This document shows positions 1 through 5,534 of a stretch of DNA of 6,624 nt, one piece after another. The stretch covers positions 1 through 6,624 of the forward strand of contig JAJRPK010000317.1 in the NCBI GenBank assembly GCA_024280785.1. The letters run 5' to 3'. Positions within the stretch are counted from its first letter, which is position 1; the number at the start of each line of letters is the position of its first letter. The position numbers and the translations under genes are program-made. This stretch comes from Gammaproteobacteria bacterium (lineage in GTDB: Bacteria > Pseudomonadota > Gammaproteobacteria > Pseudomonadales > UBA7434). The notes below the pieces were generated by a model. The model searched no databases. It saw nothing but the letters and a program-made list of their open reading frames with translations, and had not been told where the DNA came from.

Positions 1-11
1 TCAAGACCGTT

Positions 12-29
12 GCTGGCAGGGATGCCAGC
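12..29. repeat. Perfect 7-bp hairpin with GGGA loop
   Basis: GCTGGCA at 12-18 is followed by GGGA and then its exact reverse complement TGCCAGC at 23-29, with a possible extra T-G wobble pair (11/30). There is no T-run on either side in either orientation, so it does not look like an intrinsic terminator. The GC-rich arms stand out from the AT-rich surroundings, and the form resembles a REP-like palindromic unit. It sits inside a looser inverted repeat, TCAAGAC (1-7) and GTCTTGA (58-64), whose left arm reaches the window edge and may continue outside. Function unknown. Confidence 0.6.
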
Positions 30-36
30 GTCGAAC

Positions 37-170
37 TATAGGGACATATTCATGTGTGTCTTGAAATAAAGGGTAGTCTTTTCAAATGCCTTATTTAGTA
101 TATGAAGTACATTGAGTCTAATGCATTACTATAACAACCATCGAATTACCTAAGATAGATTGTCCCTATA
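37..170. repeat. 134-bp segment bounded by 10-bp perfect inverted repeats; possible MITE-like remnant
   Basis: TATAGGGACA at 37-46 and TGTCCCTATA at 161-170 are exact reverse complements and face each other as terminal repeats would. Both are flanked on the outside by AAC (34-36 and 171-173), which could be a 3-bp target duplication or chance (about 1 in 64). The interior has no open reading frame of note and is AT-rich. From memory, TATAGGGACA-type ends recur beside IS200-like/REP-associated tyrosine transposase genes in gammaproteobacteria; I could not check this. No transposase is present here, so mobility would have to be supplied in trans. Coincidence remains possible. Confidence 0.35.
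119..128. repeat. 10-bp perfect palindrome TAATGCATTA
   Basis: TAATGCATTA is fully self-complementary and lies about 140 bp upstream of the P-loop gene start, inside the segment bounded by the TATAGGGACA repeats. An AT-rich dyad of this size could be an operator half-site pair, but nothing else in the window repeats it. No convincing -35/-10 pair could be fixed next to it. Treat it as a recorded pattern rather than a proven regulatory site. Confidence 0.3.
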
Positions 171-248
171 AACTGTTATAACATAGCTATAAATCATAGC
201 ACTGATCGTGTAATCGCACCTTATGCGATTATCTCGAAATGACAACAT

Positions 249-254
249 GAGGTG
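249..254 (+). promoter_or_regulatory. Shine-Dalgarno GAGGTG that decides the TTG start at 262
   Basis: GAGGTG matches the anti-SD well and ends 7 bases before an in-frame TTG at 262. The two in-frame ATG codons upstream (223 and 247) have no purine-rich SD within 15 bases. GAGGTG also lies inside the reading frame that begins at those ATGs, so using them would leave this ribosome site buried in coding sequence. Confidence 0.6.
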
Positions 255-261
255 TAATTTA

Positions 262-1068
262 TTGCGCATTGAATTTATTGGCATACCAGGGTCGGGCAAA
301 ACTACCCTGTGCACAGAACTACTTTCCAGATTAAACCACGGAGGTGACACGCGTTATATCACCGCAGAAGAAGCCTTTCATAAAGTCGCCAAAACCAACA
401 TTGATCGCATTTTTCGCTACCCGCTAAAATACTTACCTAACCAGCTCTCTCGAAAGTTAGCTGCAAAGCTTGTAAATCGTTCGATTATGCAGTTTGAGGC
501 GCAGAATAAATTTTTAGCCGAAAATGGCAAAGCCCTGAGTGCCTTTTTTTCGTCCTCTATCTATCGCGATATGTCGATAACAGACCGAGGGCTGGTTATT
601 GGAAATCTCTTGGAAACAGCATCCTTGTGTACAAGCATCCACGACGTTCTTGCCGATAAGTTCGCCGTATTTTTTGGTGAAGGGTTAGTTCAAAAATCCT
701 TTATGTTTGTTGGACATAACAGCGACCTTTCAAACGAAGAAGAAAAAAGCAGGCTGCACGACTACCTGGCAAACATCCCGCTACCGTCACTAACCATCTA
801 TGTTCAAGCGAATGTTTCCACCTGCAAAGAACGGATGCTAAATAGGCCTGAAGGCTTGCCTCTACGCCTCAAGGGAGCCGACACAAACACTATTGGCAGC
901 TTTCTAGAGAACGCCAACACCCATTTAGAAACGGTAACAGCTTGGCTTGAAGATAATCACGCCAGCCATGTCATCAGAGTTAACAACCAACAGCCCTTGG
1001 AACTATCGATTACTGAAGCTTTGTCTGCACTACAACAAGCAGGAGCTGTAAAAAATATTGATGCTTAA
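262..1068 (+). CDS. P-loop nucleotide-kinase-like protein, function unknown
   Basis: A predicted cytosolic protein of 268 residues from the TTG at 262 (281 if read from the ATG at 223). The TTG is preferred for its GAGGTG ribosome site and because the protein then opens M-R-I-E-F-I-G, the usual short beta strand before a P-loop. Numbered from TTG, a canonical Walker A GIPGSGKTT lies at 7-15 (Lys13). An ITDRG segment at 106-110 resembles the DR motif of thymidylate-kinase-like enzymes. A GEGLVQ segment is at 139-144, where I would expect Asp-Glu-Gly. A TIYVQ strand (178-182) is followed by an Arg-rich helix and lid-like stretch, CKERMLNRPEG (188-198). There is no signal peptide or membrane segment. 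This layout fits a small-molecule or nucleotide kinase, but the substrate cannot be read from sequence. It stands alone on the + strand and converges on the EPS operon, so a role in polysaccharide synthesis is only possible by adjacency. Confidence 0.85.
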   Translation: MRIEFIGIPGSGKTTLCTELLSRLNHGGDTRYITAEEAFHKVAKTNIDRIFRYPLKYLPNQLSRKLAAKLVNRSIMQFEAQNKFLAENGKALSAFFSSSIYRDMSITDRGLVIGNLLETASLCTSIHDVLADKFAVFFGEGLVQKSFMFVGHNSDLSNEEEKSRLHDYLANIPLPSLTIYVQANVSTCKERMLNRPEGLPLRLKGADTNTIGSFLENANTHLETVTAWLEDNHASHVIRVNNQQPLELSITEALSALQQAGAVKNIDA

Positions 1069-1095
1069 CTCTTATGCTTAATTAATCGCCCACAG

Positions 1096-1848
1096 TCAAT
1101 TATTAAATATCATCCCAATTATTTTTTCTGGTGGGAAACTTGCAACCGCCTCTTGCAATTGTTCTTGAAGCACTTGACCATAAGCTACTACCAACACTAC
1201 GAAGTCGCAGCAATCCGATAAAATTCTCGCATCCGCCGTTGAACCAATAGGCGGTACATCCAAAACGACATATCGATCTGAATATCGACTAGCGAGCTCT
1301 TCAACAAACTGCTTCATCCTGTACGAAGTATAATACTCAGGACCGATATCGGCAGATTGACCGATAGGAATCAGGCGGAGCCTTGGAATTCCTGTCGCAT
1401 AAATAATTTCTTCAATAGTTAGCTCTGGCCTTTCCAAAAAGTCTGAAAAACCCATATGCTCGCCTTCAAGTAACACGCTAGCACTGGGAGAGTATAAATT
1501 ACAATCTACTACCAGTGAAGTTTTACCGTGATCTAATGCAATAGAAGCCGCTAAGTTGGTTGCCACAAAAGTCCCGCCGCCTCCTTCGCAGACCGACGTC
1601 ACCATTAAAGTGAAATTTTTTCCACCCATTTTTTCGATAAGCCGAGTTCTAATTCCACGAAAAACATTCAGTACTCGTTTGTCGCGCATTTGAGGATGAA
1701 TGAGTTTACGCTCTTCGAGGTCATCCTCAGTCAAACGAAATATATCTGCCATCCCACGTATTTTTTCACGAGAACGCCGATCTTCAACCGCACGTATATC
1801 GACTAACGGCTGAAAAGTATTATCAGGGGGATTTTCTTCATATTCCAT
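1096..1848 (-). CDS. CpsD/Wzc-type BY-kinase-like ATPase with degenerate Walker A; likely pseudokinase
   Basis: A 250-residue cytoplasmic protein related to the catalytic domain of bacterial tyrosine kinases (Wzc, CapB, CpsD) that regulate polysaccharide chain synthesis; the XrtA-locus autokinase family (TIGR03018) is the nearest named type. After a charged N-terminus (1-60), LMVTSV (81-86) leads into CEGGGGTFVATNLA (87-100). This aligns with Wzc's P-loop except that Gly92 (GGG, 1573-1575) replaces the invariant Lys. The Walker A' strand is SLVVDCN (111-117), with Asn117 for the second Asp. Walker B YVVLDVPP (193-200) keeps its Asp197. The C-terminus GMIFNN has no Tyr cluster to phosphorylate. 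The ATG at 1848 is chosen because it follows the upstream stop by 4 bp and has AGGAA before it; the longer frame begins with a TTG inside the upstream gene. Last gene of the operon. Probably a non-catalytic partner of the adjacent chain-length determinant, as CapA/CapB-type pairs work together. Confidence 0.88.
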   Translation of the reverse strand: MEYEENPPDNTFQPLVDIRAVEDRRSREKIRGMADIFRLTEDDLEERKLIHPQMRDKRVLNVFRGIRTRLIEKMGGKNFTLMVTSVCEGGGGTFVATNLAASIALDHGKTSLVVDCNLYSPSASVLLEGEHMGFSDFLERPELTIEEIIYATGIPRLRLIPIGQSADIGPEYYTSYRMKQFVEELASRYSDRYVVLDVPPIGSTADARILSDCCDFVVLVVAYGQVLQEQLQEAVASFPPEKIIGMIFNN

Positions 1849-1852
1849 TTTT

Positions 1853-3358
1853 CTAATTCCTAAGCAGTACGTAGCTAGATAAGCTAAAGTACAATCCAAT
1901 GGATACGAATAACATAAGCATCAGTAATCTAATATCCGCTTTTCGAACACGCAGCATAGGATTTGAAATCAGATGCGGCACCACTCCCAGCACCGGAACC
2001 TCAACATGTTTGTTCAGCATTTCAGGAAATCGTATGCGGGGATCAACAAACACATACGCCCCTGCAAATCCGGCGGGGATAATCAGTGCTGCTATTCCTC
2101 CCAATATCACGAAATGAATAAAACGCAGGCCAGTAGGTGCCAAAGGGTATTTAGCCGGCTCCTGAATTTTATAGGTAACTCCCTGGCCTTCAATATCCAA
2201 AGTCATTGACAAGCGAGCGTGTTCTTTTCGCTCTAAGAAGTCTTCGTACAAATTTTTTGTTACATCGTAGTCTCGGGTCAACTCAGATAATTCTGCATTC
2301 CCTTCTGCCACCCGTTTTGCTCTAGCAAATTCACCTTCTAGCCTCTTGTTTAACGACCGCAAGCGGTTTTTTATGGTGCTTTTGTCGACTTTGGCGACAG
2401 CTAGCTGAGCTCGCAACTCATCGTATACGGGATTAATGGTTGGGACATTACTAGCCGAAATATCACTCGAACCAGGATTAGCCGCCGATTCTTTCAAGCC
2501 TTCAATATACTGCTTTAAATTAATCACATCGGGATGATTATCCGTTAAAGACAAACGCAAAGTATCCAGTTGCGCCACAGCTTCTGCAATACGTTCTCGA
2601 TAGCCGTCAGACTTCGCTTTTGCTGTCAAATATTGATCTTCTTTTTTAACCTGCGAGGCTAACGAACTCACTCGGGTTTCTGCTTGCTCAAAATCTAACT
2701 CTAACCCTGCAATATTCGATCGAAACTGCTCGATATTTGCCAAAACTTTTGCTTCGGACCCGTCCAAGTTGTTAGCTTTGAACTTCTTGAGGTTCAACTC
2801 AGCCTGCCTTAATTGCTCTTTGTAAGAGTTAGCTTGCCGATCAATAAACATAAAAGCTTTCTTACTTTCGCTTCGCTTGGTTGCAGAACTCTCTTGAATA
2901 AAAAAACTAACCAATTCAGTAACAACGGCATAAGCCCGGTCTTGGCTGCCATCAGCAAAAGAAACCCCAATATAATTTTGACCCAGCATTTTGACCCTAA
3001 CCCGCTCCCTCAACCTTTTTACTCGAGATGCCTGCATTACGGCATCATCACCTTCTTGAACAAAACCGTGCTCTAAAACAATCTTTTCTAACACCCTTTC
3101 AGAAAGCATTAAATCCCTAACCACTTGACGCCTGTCTTCGACAGTGGTGACTTGGGCCTGCCCTGCAAGTAAGGGCTTAATTATATTTTGGTTGTCTGCG
3201 TAAAGCGTCGCTGAAACTACATATTTTTCTTGCCAAAATATCCCGTAAATCAGTACTGAGAAAGCTAAAAATATTCCTGCTGATGCCGCCAAATATTTAT
3301 GCAGCCACAATTCCTTAAGAGTATTCTTAAGAATTTGAACAAAAAATAATAAATCCAT
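1853..3358 (-). CDS. Wzz/GumC-family polysaccharide chain-length determinant (XrtA-locus type)
   Basis: A 501-residue inner-membrane polysaccharide co-polymerase that sets chain length and couples polymerisation to export. A short cytoplasmic N-terminus is followed by a membrane helix at about 22-41. Then comes the Wzz head, with SATLYADNQNIIKPLL (49-64), which matches the start of the PEP-CTERM/XrtA chain-length family (TIGR03007 from memory). Long heptad-rich, charged segments at about 160-295 and 310-385 are the periplasmic coiled coil. A GNVR-like stretch (about 358-380) leads to the Pro-rich YPLAPTG (404-410) and a second membrane helix at about 411-438. After a cytoplasmic loop containing VPVLGVVP (454-461), a third hydrophobic segment lies at about 479-499. 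The length is normal for the family. ATG 3358 is preferred over TTG 3361: AAGG lies 7 bases before it and overlaps the TAA stop of the upstream gene, suggesting translational coupling. The ATPase domain is a separate protein, encoded by the next gene. Confidence 0.93.
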   Translation of the reverse strand: MDLLFFVQILKNTLKELWLHKYLAASAGIFLAFSVLIYGIFWQEKYVVSATLYADNQNIIKPLLAGQAQVTTVEDRRQVVRDLMLSERVLEKIVLEHGFVQEGDDAVMQASRVKRLRERVRVKMLGQNYIGVSFADGSQDRAYAVVTELVSFFIQESSATKRSESKKAFMFIDRQANSYKEQLRQAELNLKKFKANNLDGSEAKVLANIEQFRSNIAGLELDFEQAETRVSSLASQVKKEDQYLTAKAKSDGYRERIAEAVAQLDTLRLSLTDNHPDVINLKQYIEGLKESAANPGSSDISASNVPTINPVYDELRAQLAVAKVDKSTIKNRLRSLNKRLEGEFARAKRVAEGNAELSELTRDYDVTKNLYEDFLERKEHARLSMTLDIEGQGVTYKIQEPAKYPLAPTGLRFIHFVILGGIAALIIPAGFAGAYVFVDPRIRFPEMLNKHVEVPVLGVVPHLISNPMLRVRKADIRLLMLMLFVSIGLYFSLSSYVLLRN

Positions 3359-3367
3359 CAATAAACC

Positions 3368-4003
3368 TTAAAAATTTCTTTCGGGCACGGTAATGATGTC
3401 CGAAGGCTGCAGTGGGTAGTTTGTTTTCAACTTACCTTTATCGAATATATCTTTCAGTAGAATTGAATACGCGGTAACAACACCATCAGCATTTTTTCTA
3501 TGAAGCAGCGCTCGATTGGGGGCCGCAAATTCAGATAATCCACCTGCCGATAGCACGACATCCAAAACAGTCATCCCCTCTTTATAAGCGAATGAGGTCG
3601 GCTCATTCACGGCTCCCGTCACCCGAACGCGGTTTCGATAGTCTGAACTCGCCGGATTCTCTACGATAACGGTCACTTGCGGAGTGCGGACATAGCTTTT
3701 CAGTGCCGCTGTTATATCCAACGATAATTGATTCGTAGTTTTACCACTCGCTAGTACGTCACCAATTAGCGGCATTGAAATCATGCCATCGGGCCTAACC
3801 GTGACAGATACTGAAAGCTCGGGATTTTTCCATACATCAATGGTTAACTCATCAGTTTCTCCGACCCGATAAGCTTCGGCCGCCAACTTGGTGTACACCG
3901 GAGCTTCTTTGCTTCCAGTAGTGCCGCAACTCACTAAAAAAAGTAACTGGCTGGCTAGCGTAATTGCAAACAGAACTTTAACTATCTCGCTTATTCTATT
4001 CAT
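3368..4003 (-). CDS. Wza-type polysaccharide export lipoprotein (short, XrtA-locus type)
   Basis: A 211-residue periplasmic-facing lipoprotein of the outer-membrane polysaccharide export family. The N-terminus has a hydrophobic signal (10-24) ending in the lipobox LVSC, so Cys26 would be lipidated. Gly27 at +2 favours sorting to the outer membrane. The polysaccharide export (PES) domain runs at about 45-116, with YRVGETDELTIDVW (45-58) and VRPDGMISMPLIG (69-81). One SLBB-like domain starts near RVRVTGAVNEP (125-135) and includes VLDVVLSAGGL (146-156). The protein ends in VPERNF, close to the VPESWF end I recall for the XrtA export family (TIGR03027). It is much shorter than Wza (about 380 residues) and lacks Wza's extra domain and C-terminal amphipathic helix, so it probably cannot form the outer-membrane pore alone. 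The ATG at 4003 follows the upstream stop by 2 bp, with GGAG about 10 bases before it. Second gene of the operon. Confidence 0.94.
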   Translation of the reverse strand: MNRISEIVKVLFAITLASQLLFLVSCGTTGSKEAPVYTKLAAEAYRVGETDELTIDVWKNPELSVSVTVRPDGMISMPLIGDVLASGKTTNQLSLDITAALKSYVRTPQVTVIVENPASSDYRNRVRVTGAVNEPTSFAYKEGMTVLDVVLSAGGLSEFAAPNRALLHRKNADGVVTAYSILLKDIFDKGKLKTNYPLQPSDIITVPERNF

Positions 4004-4005
4004 AC

Positions 4006-5415
4006 TTATCTCACTCCGGTTCCCAATAAGATAACCTGTACCGTTTGTACCATAATAATTAGATCGAGCAGCAAACTACGATTTTTTACATAGTAAAGGT
4101 CGTAACGCAGTTTTTCTGCAGCATCTTCTAATGATGCCCCGTAGGGATAATTTAGCTGGGCCCAGCCCATCAGACCCGGCTTAACTCGATATCGCTCCTT
4201 ATAGAAAGGAATATCTTTGTCAAAATCCACAACAAACTCTGGCCTTTCGGGTCTCGGGCCTACAATACTCATATCCCCTCTGAGCACATTATAAAGTTGC
4301 GGCAGCTCGTCGATCCGGGTGTTTCTCAACACGGCACCAACGCGAGTAATTCGACTATCGTTAGCCCCCGCCCATACTGCACGGCCTTCAACCTCGGCGT
4401 CGGTAATCATACTGCGAAATTTGTATATATTGAATGGTCGGCCATTCCAACCCACTCTGACCTGATCATAAAAAATTGGTCTACCTGATTCAAGCCAAAT
4501 TGCCAATGCGGCTATCAACATTAACGGCCACGCCACACACAATATAACCAATGATACCGTAATATCAGAAACACGTTTAAATACATCCCAGTTTACATTA
4601 TTAGAAAAACCAGAAGTAAAAACCATCCAGCCGGGACGAATCTCACTGAGCTCCAGTATCCCTAGTTCTTTTTCGTAAAACGTCACCGCTTCCGACACTT
4701 CTATACCATGGTGTTTACAGTCAAGTAATTCGCCCAGCGGAAACCGGCTGCCGTCACTTTCTCGCCGACCATCCAGTGCGACAACAATCTCTTGTGCATC
4801 ATATTGTTTTGCAATATCAATCAGTGAATCCTTCAGTTCTAAAATGTCTGAGCTTACGGCAACTTTCTCTTCTGGAGTTGTACGGATAAAGGCGACTATA
4901 TCAGCAACGCCAGAATGGGAGCCCGCAAGACGCTGCTCAAGAAATTTTGCCCTTTCGCCAACTCCGAGCACCAAAGCCCGACTTCTCAGCTTTTCTGAAC
5001 CCACTATGTTAAAAAATATCCAACGCATGGGAATGACAGCAATCAGTGAAAAAAGGATCGAATACGCTAACACTCCACGCCCCAAAAATAGAATAGGGGC
5101 AATGTAGTAAAGAATGGTTAGCGCTGCGCAGCCCAATAAACAATAACTCACGATTGTACGCACTACCATCGCACCGATTCCCTCGCGGTAACCAGAACTG
5201 TATACGCCCATAGCCGCTGTGCAGGCTAACAACACACATGCGTATAAAACGGCCGTTGCCAGTAAAGTTGAGTCATAGTGAACTAACAAGTCCCAGGATT
5301 TAAATCGAACCGCGTTTCCGACAATAATCCCAACCACCAGAATACCGAACTCCATGGCGCCTAAAAGCAGTATCGGGGAGGGTATATAATGTCTAAAAAT
5401 TCGGATATGGGACAA
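4006..5415 (-). CDS. Polyprenyl-phosphate sugar-1-phosphate transferase (EpsB-like, XrtA-locus type)
   Basis: A 469-residue inner-membrane initiating enzyme that transfers a sugar phosphate from a nucleotide sugar to undecaprenyl phosphate. Four predicted N-terminal membrane helices (about 13-33, 49-70, 84-105, 112-134) are followed by a soluble domain with a Rossmann-like strand ALVLGVGERA (147-156). A fifth, probably re-entrant, hydrophobic segment (about 283-307) precedes the catalytic domain. The domain shows FYDQVRVG (315-322), YKFRSM (331-336), RIDELPQ with the catalytic Asp-Glu pair at 369-370, and VGPRPERPEF (385-394). The opening M-x-H-IRIF-x-HYIP is typical of the PEP-CTERM EpsB family (TIGR03013 from memory). 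The start codon is TTG at 5415, with AAGG 8 bases upstream; the first in-frame ATG is codon 21, inside helix 1, which would spoil the membrane topology. The sugar is probably glucose or galactose, but specificity cannot be read. First gene of the operon. Confidence 0.95.
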   Translation of the reverse strand: MSHIRIFRHYIPSPILLLGAMEFGILVVGIIVGNAVRFKSWDLLVHYDSTLLATAVLYACVLLACTAAMGVYSSGYREGIGAMVVRTIVSYCLLGCAALTILYYIAPILFLGRGVLAYSILFSLIAVIPMRWIFFNIVGSEKLRSRALVLGVGERAKFLEQRLAGSHSGVADIVAFIRTTPEEKVAVSSDILELKDSLIDIAKQYDAQEIVVALDGRRESDGSRFPLGELLDCKHHGIEVSEAVTFYEKELGILELSEIRPGWMVFTSGFSNNVNWDVFKRVSDITVSLVILCVAWPLMLIAALAIWLESGRPIFYDQVRVGWNGRPFNIYKFRSMITDAEVEGRAVWAGANDSRITRVGAVLRNTRIDELPQLYNVLRGDMSIVGPRPERPEFVVDFDKDIPFYKERYRVKPGLMGWAQLNYPYGASLEDAAEKLRYDLYYVKNRSLLLDLIIMVQTVQVILLGTGVR

Positions 5416-5534
5416 TAAAGGAGCCTTTTTTCGTATCAGCAGATAGTCTTTGCTACAATAAAAAAGGATAGCACTTAAAACATCTAATATATTGAAACTT
5501 CTGCTAAAAGCGGCTTCCTACCTGCAAAATTCTT
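5416..5534. promoter_or_regulatory. Divergent intergenic region between the EPS operon and pgi
   Basis: This 119-bp AT-rich gap must hold the 5' signals of the EPS operon (- strand) and probably of pgi (+ strand). On the - strand, TGCTATCCT (complement of 5465-5473) has the form of an extended -10 element, TGn-TATCCT, but no good -35 lies at 16-18 bp. On the + strand, TACAAT (5454-5459) and TAATAT (5485-5490) are -10-like, also without clear -35 partners. An imperfect inverted repeat pairs AGCAGA (5438-5443) with TCTGCT (5500-5505). AAAGGAGCCTTT overlaps the ribosome site of the sugar transferase. None of these is strong enough to name a promoter. Confidence 0.4.

Noticed and set aside
136..147. 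12-mer AACCATCGAATT repeated at 5946-5957 inside pgi
   Set aside because: About one such 12-base match is expected by chance in a window of this size; the flanks do not match.
186..200. GCTAT-AAATC-ATAGC short hairpin and nearby TATAAC/TATAAA as promoter or operator
   Set aside because: A five-base AT-rich stem is common by chance, and no -35 lies at a proper distance from the -10-like hexamers.
150..350. 66-codon open frame on the - strand across the leader and start of the P-loop gene
   Set aside because: It is antisense to the Walker A region and has no recognisable domain; a shadow frame.
1061..1095. Direct repeat ATGCTTAA (1061-1068, 1074-1081) and AT-rich dyad TTAATTAAT/AATTATTAA as a bidirectional terminator
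   Set aside because: The stem is imperfect and AT-only with no GC core or clean T-run; the 8-bp repeat may be a simple local duplication around the stop codon.
1849..1899. N-terminal extension of the kinase-like protein to a TTG at 1899
   Set aside because: It would overlap the end of the chain-length determinant gene by 47 bp, whereas ATG 1848 has an SD-like AGGAA and a tidy 4-bp gap.
1899..2209. Two overlapping + strand open frames (72 and 78 codons)
   Set aside because: Antisense to the C-terminal part of the chain-length determinant; low-complexity translation with no motif.
2813..3076. 87-codon + strand frame
   Set aside because: Antisense to the coiled-coil coding part of the chain-length determinant; no domain.
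4297..5239. Three short frames (+4297-4488, +4844-5107, -5009-5239)
   Set aside because: All overlap the well-supported sugar transferase in other frames and show no family features.
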